The translations under genes and the position numbers were made by a program. Positions 53,001-62,000 of a stretch of DNA of 64,000 nucleotides are shown here, in pieces. This DNA comes from Apostichopus japonicus (Eukaryota; Echinodermata; Holothuroidea; Aspidochirotida; Stichopodidae). The notes below the pieces were generated by a model. That model had not been told where the DNA came from. It made no database searches and saw only the letters and a list, made by a program, of their open reading frames with translations. Numbering within the stretch: position 1 is the first letter of the stretch; each line of letters begins with the position of its first letter. The stretch is from contig NC_092565.1 of the NCBI RefSeq assembly GCF_037975245.1, forward strand, positions 4,961,499 through 5,025,498, read 5' to 3'.

Positions 53001-56000
53001 ACTACCATGCAAACCAACTTAAAATGCTCAACTTTATATATGCAACTACATATATACAACTATATATATACAACTACATATATACAACTATATATATACA
53101 ACTACATATATACAACTATATATATACAACTATATAACTTATGAAGGGAGGCTGAGGGGAGAGTCAAAGGAAGGGTCAGCCTGCTCGTTAAGACCAGAAT
53201 CACAGAGTCAGCAGTATAAGATTTCACCAATTTATTAACTGCAGCAAACAGCCTCAAGCCAGATGTGTCAATTACAAGTTGCGCCCTCGTAGACAGACCA
53301 TCACCATCGCACAACCGAGTACCAAGACAGGACCAAAATTAACTCTTTGCCAATGTAAAACACCGCTAACGGATCAAAATCTCTTCTCTCAAACTAACAG
53401 AGACCTTGCTTCTTGAAGTTTTCACAGGCCAGTATAACCCGCGCCAAGCCAGGCGGGTGCAGTTGCATAAATATAGGGCTAACAAGTGCATGAATATTCC
53501 TAATCTTAAACATCCAAACCCTGTATTACTGCAGAGAAGTGACCCTAGCGCCAAAATATACGTAATTATAAACATGTCTACCTAAGAAAAGTAGGAATCA
53601 ATAGTACAACAGACCCAAAAGGATGAAATTTAAGCAGCACTACTTTAGTTGAATGAGGTACCTACATTATCAAAATAAGGGCTGTGTGGTGGTAGACAAA
53701 GGGCTCTCCTGACCATATGCTGCCCATGTGAACCAAGCTTTGAATAATTCATGAGTCATCAGTCAAACACTGCTAGTGCACTATTTTCAACTCCCTAGAA
53801 TCGTATTGCCATATTAAAGATATCGGAAAAGAAATAACAAGAGGAGAACTCTTTTTGTTGTACTGCTCACTAGTGGTGAACATTACATTTACAAATTTAC
53901 GTTTTTATGGCCGGAAGTCACTGAGATCAGAGAATATCCTCCGTTCTTATAGGATGCAGGAGAGCATTGTATATACAGCGACGAGGCTTCATGAAATAGT
54001 TTTATTCACATTTAATAAAACCAAGAAACAATTATTCTGTGGAAATGTTAATTTCCACAAGAGTTCTCCCCATATTTTTCAATCTTTGCATATTCATGTC
54101 TTTGCTTCCATTTTTATTTCTTACTATTCATTGCATATAACAATTTGGAGTGTATCCATTCTGAAATTTAATCTCACCGAAGAGATATTATTCGGACAGA
54201 GCTCTACTGTAGGTCGCAGTCACTGTTTTGGGAGAGACGCTTTCAGAAATGAGTGCGACGAGCGGCGAAAACGATGTTTATTTTAAAAGAACGACCCAAT
54301 GTCGGCATAAAAGTTATAAACCAAAAAGAGACCTTCATGTAAACACCATCCAAAGAACAACCGCACCCGTCGATGGTGACACAGTCTGCTCCATCCAGGA
54401 ACAAGCCATCTTTACAGAAACATCCACTGGAGGCAGGTCCCACTGGCTCATCAGCAGGGCCACTGCACAGGTAGTCTCCGAGATAGTTGACTTTGTATTC
54501 TTTACCAGCCGGACACGCTTGGGATGCTGTGGTATAAAGATATATAAATATATATATATATATATATCCATGTACATACCACCTTTGAGGGAAAAAACAA
54601 TGTTCCGTATTAGACTTTAAAACTTTCAAAAAAATATGACAGAGAAAATCCAGACAATTTACTTCTTCCATGTGCACCAGCAGCTCATGTTAGTTGCTTG
54701 GTTTCAGTGATATTAACAGATCAACATAGTTTACCGAATTGAAACGGAACATCATTGACTTACTCGGATGGCTAGAACCAACTGGCAATGCAGGACGAAT
54801 ACATACTTTAGTGGGTTGATGACAAAACGAATAATAGAAAGAGTCATTGTCTTCATATTAAAGGCAAATGATTTGACCTACCGCAAAAGTCATTGGTTTG
54901 CCAGATACCCACATCGAAGCCCTCTCTCAAGCATTCTTGTGCAAAGGTGGCTGGATAGCTACACTGCTCTGACTTTGAGGAGATATCCATGCAATAGTCA
55001 GTGACACAGTTTTCGTAAAGGGCATCTCCTATAGTGCTCAACTTGTTATCATAGCATGCCTGAAATGGTCCTAGATAGATAAACAATGAGGGGGAAAAAA
55101 AATCAATGTTCCCTTGTTTTTCAGGACTGCATGTACTAAAATGATCTTAAAACAAGAGCGACCACAATAGCTATGACAGGCTTCACGCAAGTGGTTTCAC
55201 AAGACATTTGGGAGTTTGGGTGGGGGGAGGTGGGGGATGGGCACAGCAAAATAAGAGCAACATTTTAGGGGGAGGGGTATACAGAGTGTGAAAAATGTTA
55301 GCTAGTGCTGGGTGTGTGTGGGACAACTTCTTGAAGCTAAGTGGCTTTCAACATTTCCAGAACTGATATCAGCTTCAAATATCTATCTTTTCTTTATGGC
55401 CATGGCATAATTCATTTCGGGGACACCAGCAGTAACCAAAAATTTTTCTTAAAGGTAGCAATGCCACTGGCTGACATCACTTAACTGAGTCATGCAGTAC
55501 GTCAGTACTGGTTTCCTTTGATGACATCAGCTGTAACTATGTGAATATTATCAGTCTGAACATGAGACCGCTCAGGTTCAACTGTCAAATACCATATATA
55601 GCTTTTGTGATTGTGGGTGGAATCTGTTTAAAGTGAAACAGTTTTGTAATGATACCTTTCCAAATGAGCATATTTATATTCTCTGAATTAAACAGGGATG
55701 AGCCTGGGGTAAAAAAAAATCATGGAACTTTTGCAAAAATTGCGGTATAGGCTCCAGTTTGAGTATGCTACAGTGTTTTTGTCCCAGAGGTAGAAAAGAA
55801 ATCACGGATATTCCGCGAATTCACGGAAAAAGCTCATGCCTGATTAAAAGGTTTCTTGTTACTTCTTGGTATATTGATGACTGCATCAAAGGAAAAGAAT
55901 GCAACGTACCTGTCTGCATGAAACAGATTGGCAATTAATACTTTGAGTGACACATTTTAAATCTGAGCAATTATAGAATTATATGATCATCAAAATTATT

Positions 56001-59000
56001 GCCTTCACCTGTTCTGATTCTGTTACAGAAAGCTTCTACAGTAGCCCTCACATCGTCTTCATCGCAGGCCTTCACTACCTCACCTGGATCTGCGACACAG
56101 GTACCTGAGTCTGGCAAGGCGAAGAACCAACTATCTCCGAACGGAACAAGTCCTTCTTCATTTGTATTTGCAGGCAGCTGAAGAATTAACAATTACAACT
56201 ATGAGTCATTCAGTGAAGTACAGCAGCAACAGCAGGGTAGCAAGCTATCAAAAAGGGGCCAGCATAGTGAATACCAAAGTAATGGGGGGGGCGGGGGGGG
56301 AGGTAGCAAGACCCTCTCCCTCCCCTAAGTTCCTTTGCCTTTGTACAGTAAATTTCATGTTTATGAATTAGAAGTGGTGAGAAACATTCACAGGGACACT
56401 GCAGTGGCCTAGACTTTCTCTGACTTTTCATCCGTGCAAGGTGGTGATAAGATTTACTTTTCTTTTGTTTGACTTTTCACAAAGATGAAAGGCTAGACAG
56501 TCGATGGTGACGACACTGAGGAACAGGGATTAATCGTCATAACATATAGGTTCAATCAATGAAGCCTTCACAAGAGTGGCGCTACATAGGGGTGACTTTT
56601 TTGTCGGTTGTTTCTCTACCGATTCACTTATGAATGGCTATGGACCCCTGGAGCTGCTGGGATTGAGGCTGCATTGCACAAGAATTTTTGTTGTTATTTT
56701 TACTATAAAAGAGGGGGGGGGGGAAGACAGCAGAAAGAGATTTAAGGCATTTAAATACAACTGCTAAAACTGTTCACAAACCCATACACTTCCAAACATT
56801 CTTCAAATATGTCATCGGAATATTACATTTAAACAGTCGTGGTTTCAAAAGCCATGAAAGCTAGGCTTTTTTTCTTACTGGATCTGTGGCACCATATGAG
56901 AGGTAGTCATCATTCATATCATCATTGTAGTTTCCGCACAGGCCGCAAACCTTCGATTTGTATGCATCGTTGACTCCCACATTTACTTTCCTGACGTAGT
57001 CCCAAGTTAGAGTAAAAGCTCCAAATATGTCAACAACCTGCAGTACAAGATAATGACCACAATATAAGCTTAGATATCAAATATTTCAGGTACATTGTTA
57101 AGTACTATGATCCGCCTGGCGATACATATTTGTGGGGTACATATTCCTTTCATACCCACTACAAAATATGTATGAACAACACAAAACATGTCCCACTGAC
57201 ACTATATAGCAACGACAAAATATATTGCTTGGGGCTTAGGTTGACTTTGACCAAGAAGTCATCATAAACCAAAGCTAGATATAATACCAATGCCAGTATA
57301 AAGGCTTCATATTCTTGACATGACTTGCAAAAAAGGCACGATTAGCAGAAATGCAATGCAGTTAGAAAACTTCTTTCAATAGATGGCTAGGCTGACTCTG
57401 TTTTCAACTTCAACAATTTCTCTTTTGGTATCCTAGCTAACTGAGCCACCATAATTGGGGACCTCCAGCCAATGACTTAGATATTTGAACCCACTTCAGT
57501 ACAAGAAAGATATTTCAAAAGTCACTTGGCATCGTATCCACTATCCAGTGGAGCTGCTCAGGTTATTCCCATTGAACTAATTACGTTTGTTTAACACGTT
57601 TCAGCACAAAATAGATATATATGCCTAATTTTAATATTTAGGCCTAGGCCTATAGGCTATACTTTCAAAAACTGTGATGGGTAAAACTGCTACTTGTGCC
57701 AAGTGTCATGCTCTACATCAAAAGCCAACATAGCATAGGAAACCAGGGACTTCATTCGAAGCGGGCTGATACTGATAGCCATGCAGTGGAAGGGTAACTG
57801 AACTTTGTTATCCTTGCCAAATTGCTATAACTTTGCACGAAATCTCGACAGCATAAATATCTCCAACAAGGGCGTAGGAACCGGGGGGGCTGGGGGGGCG
57901 CCAGCCCCCCCAGTGAAAAATGTGGAGGGGCGGAAGTATCATTCCGCCCCTCCACTTCGCAAGTCAAAAAACCCCTTTTTCATTTCCAAATGAGAAAAAA
58001 AATCTCATTTGGAGCACCAAATTGCATCTAAGGCCAGGTGAAAATACAAAATTAAGTTTACAAAATGGAGTGGCTGTTGAAGTGTGCTATATTGCACCAA
58101 ATTGCATCTGAGGCCACCTGGAAATGCAAAAAAATCCAAGGGGGCACCCCCTCCCCTTAGACCCCTCCCCCAAGCCGGCCATCAGTCTTCAGCCCCCCCC
58201 CACTCAAAAGTAACTTCCTACGCCACTGATCTCCAACATATGAACTGGCCTACATGCAGCCTAGGCTAGGCCTAGTATTAATACTCTAGCATATGCTTAA
58301 GTGCCTTCGAAGATTTGCATAAAAATTAAGTTATCTTTTTTTATACAGCCAACTCCATGTAAATTTACCCCTACTTCCTTTTCGCTCTTTCCAGTCCTTT
58401 CCTGACGTTTTCATAGTCATATATCAGTTATAAATTGGGATCCAAGCCGCGATGGCGGATTTTGCCCAAACGTTAGGGTACAAGGCTAGCTGAAGGTAAC
58501 TGCATGTTGGCAGCAACATTGAATCGTCAAAATTCAATTTTGTAAATATTGTAAAAGATTGTCTTTCATGTGGTGGCCTAAACTGAAACAATTCGAATCG
58601 TTCGTTACATTGATCAATGAACATATAATTGACTACACCATACATGTGTAGCGGCGTAATTTGACACCGCTACTGTTTCCGTCACTGATAATGAGCCGTA
58701 TTATAGTACTTTTAGCCCTCAATTACCCTTACGGTCGCAAACTCCAAATAGCGTATATATCAATCCTCAGGTGTTCTCCTATTTCAGGAAAAGTGCAAAT
58801 TAGGAGCAGGACTACAACTGTTTTGCTATGTTATCAATTGGGATCTGTTTTTTTTTTGTGGCTTGGGTGTTAGAGAGCATAAATGGAAGCACATGTGGTG
58901 CAAAAAATGGGTCAATTGAGGCAATTTTAGACCAGTTTAGCCCTCTCAGGGGCAGCGTACGAAGATTGTTTACGACTGAGTAAAGAGGTTTATTTACAAG

Positions 59001-62000
59001 TGACGAAAAGTTCCGGCTCTCGTAGCAAAAGAAATCTGCATGTTCATGGTACGGAAAATTGATGGTGCCATGAAAGGCCAACTTGTCAGCTATCCAGTGA
59101 TGGGTAGCGTTTAGCTAGTAAAAACTTCTATCTAAACTTAGAGACCACATTTCTTTTGTCGACTTTCGACTTCGACCGCTCAACATGACTATGGTAGGCC
59201 ATATGGGAAATGATTGCTGATTTAATGTCCATACGAATTAAAATTATCACCGGTATTAATTCTATTTGATACCGGTATTAATTCTCAGCATATCACCATG
59301 CAGCTTCATATGCCGGTATTAAATAGAATTAATATGCAAAAATCGCAGCATAGACTCATTTGAAAACAGTTCAAAAGTGGTTTGGATAAGCTATGAAAAG
59401 TGTACGGGCGACCAAATGTTCGAATATAAACTTAACATTAAAACCTCTCCTCAAAGTGGTTGAAAAAATGCTAGCGGTCGATGTTTGAGGCGGTTTATCG
59501 GTTCCAATATTACAAGTTCATTGGGCATTTCCTATATCCGAAAAACACAACTTATGCAAAATCCTGGCAGAAATTGTGAAGGAATTCAGTGGCCTATATC
59601 TAATATCTATACAAAATAAGTCCAAATGAAATTTAATTTGACTACAAGTAGGCCCAAGTTAATTTTGTCCAAGTTAAGTTGAAATTCAATTGGTTCGATT
59701 CTCGATGAACTGTAATTGTTTTCCACACCTCAAATACGCGCGCTCTGGTACACGCACACACACCCTCTCTTAAAAGCTTCCGTAAAGAAATCAGGTTACA
59801 AGTTAAACCCATACTGTACCTGCATAATTAAAGATTATGATGGTACAATTGCATTTGCGTATGACTCTTGGTGTATCGAATTTCTCTCTACCATTGGCTG
59901 CTGTAAATATCGTTAACTTTATTGCGACTTATTTTAGTTAAAGATGGTATTTTTATACTCAAACGATATAAAGGGTCTTTTCCTTTATCCGGACCGTAAA
60001 CTTTTAAGAGGGTACGGTAGTTTGGCAGGATTTCAAAAGAAGAACCACCAGGCTACATTTATTAACCACCGTCAGGTGACTTATATTTGTAAGCCGTTCA
60101 TGGTGTTACTAATTGTGCATTCGTGTTTTGCAGCCTATACTGCACTCTATTCAAACGTTGACAGTAGTATAGGTTTATTTGGGATATTACACATCTATAG
60201 CTTATCTTTCGATCATGATCATATCCTTTACTGACACCAATTCTTGACTGATGAGCGTTAGTGGCTGCCATGGTTACATACAATTGGTATAAAATTCACT
60301 CACCACTCCCCTGCTGCAACTCCTTGCTTCGAAGAGTTCTGATACCAAAAATGGAAGATCCATTTCAAGACCGTCGTTTAAACACTTGCCTTCTCTTCTG
60401 TTAAGTTCAAATGTAACCTTTAATAGGGAAAATACAAGATAAAAGTATTAGCCTACCAGTCCTGACGAAAAGGTGAGAGATAGTGAGCGGTGCGGCAGGT
60501 CATGGTCTATACACTCCGGCAAGTTGCTGCCCGTTATAACATCTTTGATAACACATCTAGCATAGCCGACCTGAATCTCGACGCCATGGGCCAAGAGAAT
60601 CCAATAAGATTGCAATGCAAAACGACAAAACAGGTGACATAAGGAAGCGTCGCTTGCATGCAGAATCAGGTGTCCAGCTATTTAATTCGCTTATTGATGA
60701 AACTAAGTTAGGTCAGTTAGATATATAATGAATCTCGTAACTAAATGTTTAAAACAATTTGCACATCACTGTAACGTACATTAGCTGCTGCATGTGGCAG
60801 ATGTAACAACAGACAGGTTGTTGTCGTCATAAATATAACTTGTTGCGCGTGAAAACAATGAAAAACTGCGAACGTTATGCGCACTATATCATTACACGTG
60901 ATGGATTCGGAAACACGATTTAATACTGCAGTAACTACGCGCAAGTAACTCAAATAGTATACAGTTCATGTAAGTGCGTGAGCCTCAGGCATATGTAACT
61001 GAGAAACATCGATCCATGGTACTTATGGTGTATCTCATCCTTAAATTGCCTTAAATTCTGGTAAAATTGTTTTGGAACTGATGAAATCGTCACTATAATT
61101 TATTAGGTTCACGATAAAATTTAAATTAAAATCCTTGCATCATTGTATAGTACTTAAAAAAGTTAAACGAACCGTTTCTTGTCCTTTTCTTGTAAGGATG
61201 ATGGTGACTTGTTTGGTCACTGTCGCTGAGGATGTTTTCCATTGTTCTGTAGAAAGGACCACCCTGAAGGTAAAGTCTTGGTCAGCAGCGCCACAGTCAT
61301 TGGTGATAAGAGTGTAAGAGCACTGGCCTTGATAGTCAAATGTCTGACCGTCGCAAGTTGTGAAATGAGGATCGCCTGAAGCTTCGCACTGACATCCTAT
61401 AGGTAGAAAAGAAGGAAGGCTTATATACACTAACAAATTTGTCGTAATAAGAACTGCATGCAGGAAACTTTGATTAAGCGAAATACTTTAGTGATACTGA
61501 TTATATGAGCTCCCGCGAATCGACCCTCTAGAAGTTCTGATTCTCCAAACTATCCCAACCGATTGATGAGGATCAAGCAATGGCATGAATTTACCGATAA
61601 ATTAACCACATGAGAAGATGTATAACAAGAAATAAAAAAAAAATATTGTGTAAAAACTTAACCATAGGTGACCATTTATGATCTCTCTGAGATATCTGTG
61701 GTCAATACTCAAATACTGGAAGCTGTTATATTAATCTCGAACGAGCCTATGACCATCTCTGGATTTTTATTTTAGCCTTATTTGGAAGACATAATTCGCC
61801 AATATTTTAGAAATCTATTCATTTCTTTTTAAATCTATGTATTTGTAACATCTAATGATAGGCCTGCATTACTTTCCGCTCTATTTTTACTCTGAGAAGT
61901 GAGAAGCATTGAATAATTTGCTGGCATAAATTGTGTACATCCTGCAAAAGATTGCAGATACATGTTGAAATCAATATTCACTAAGGCAAATGGTTTGCAA

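Noticed and set aside
53160-53580. Possible LTR of a retrotransposon
   Set aside because: The composition differs from its surroundings, but I found no second copy, no primer-binding site and no polyprotein.
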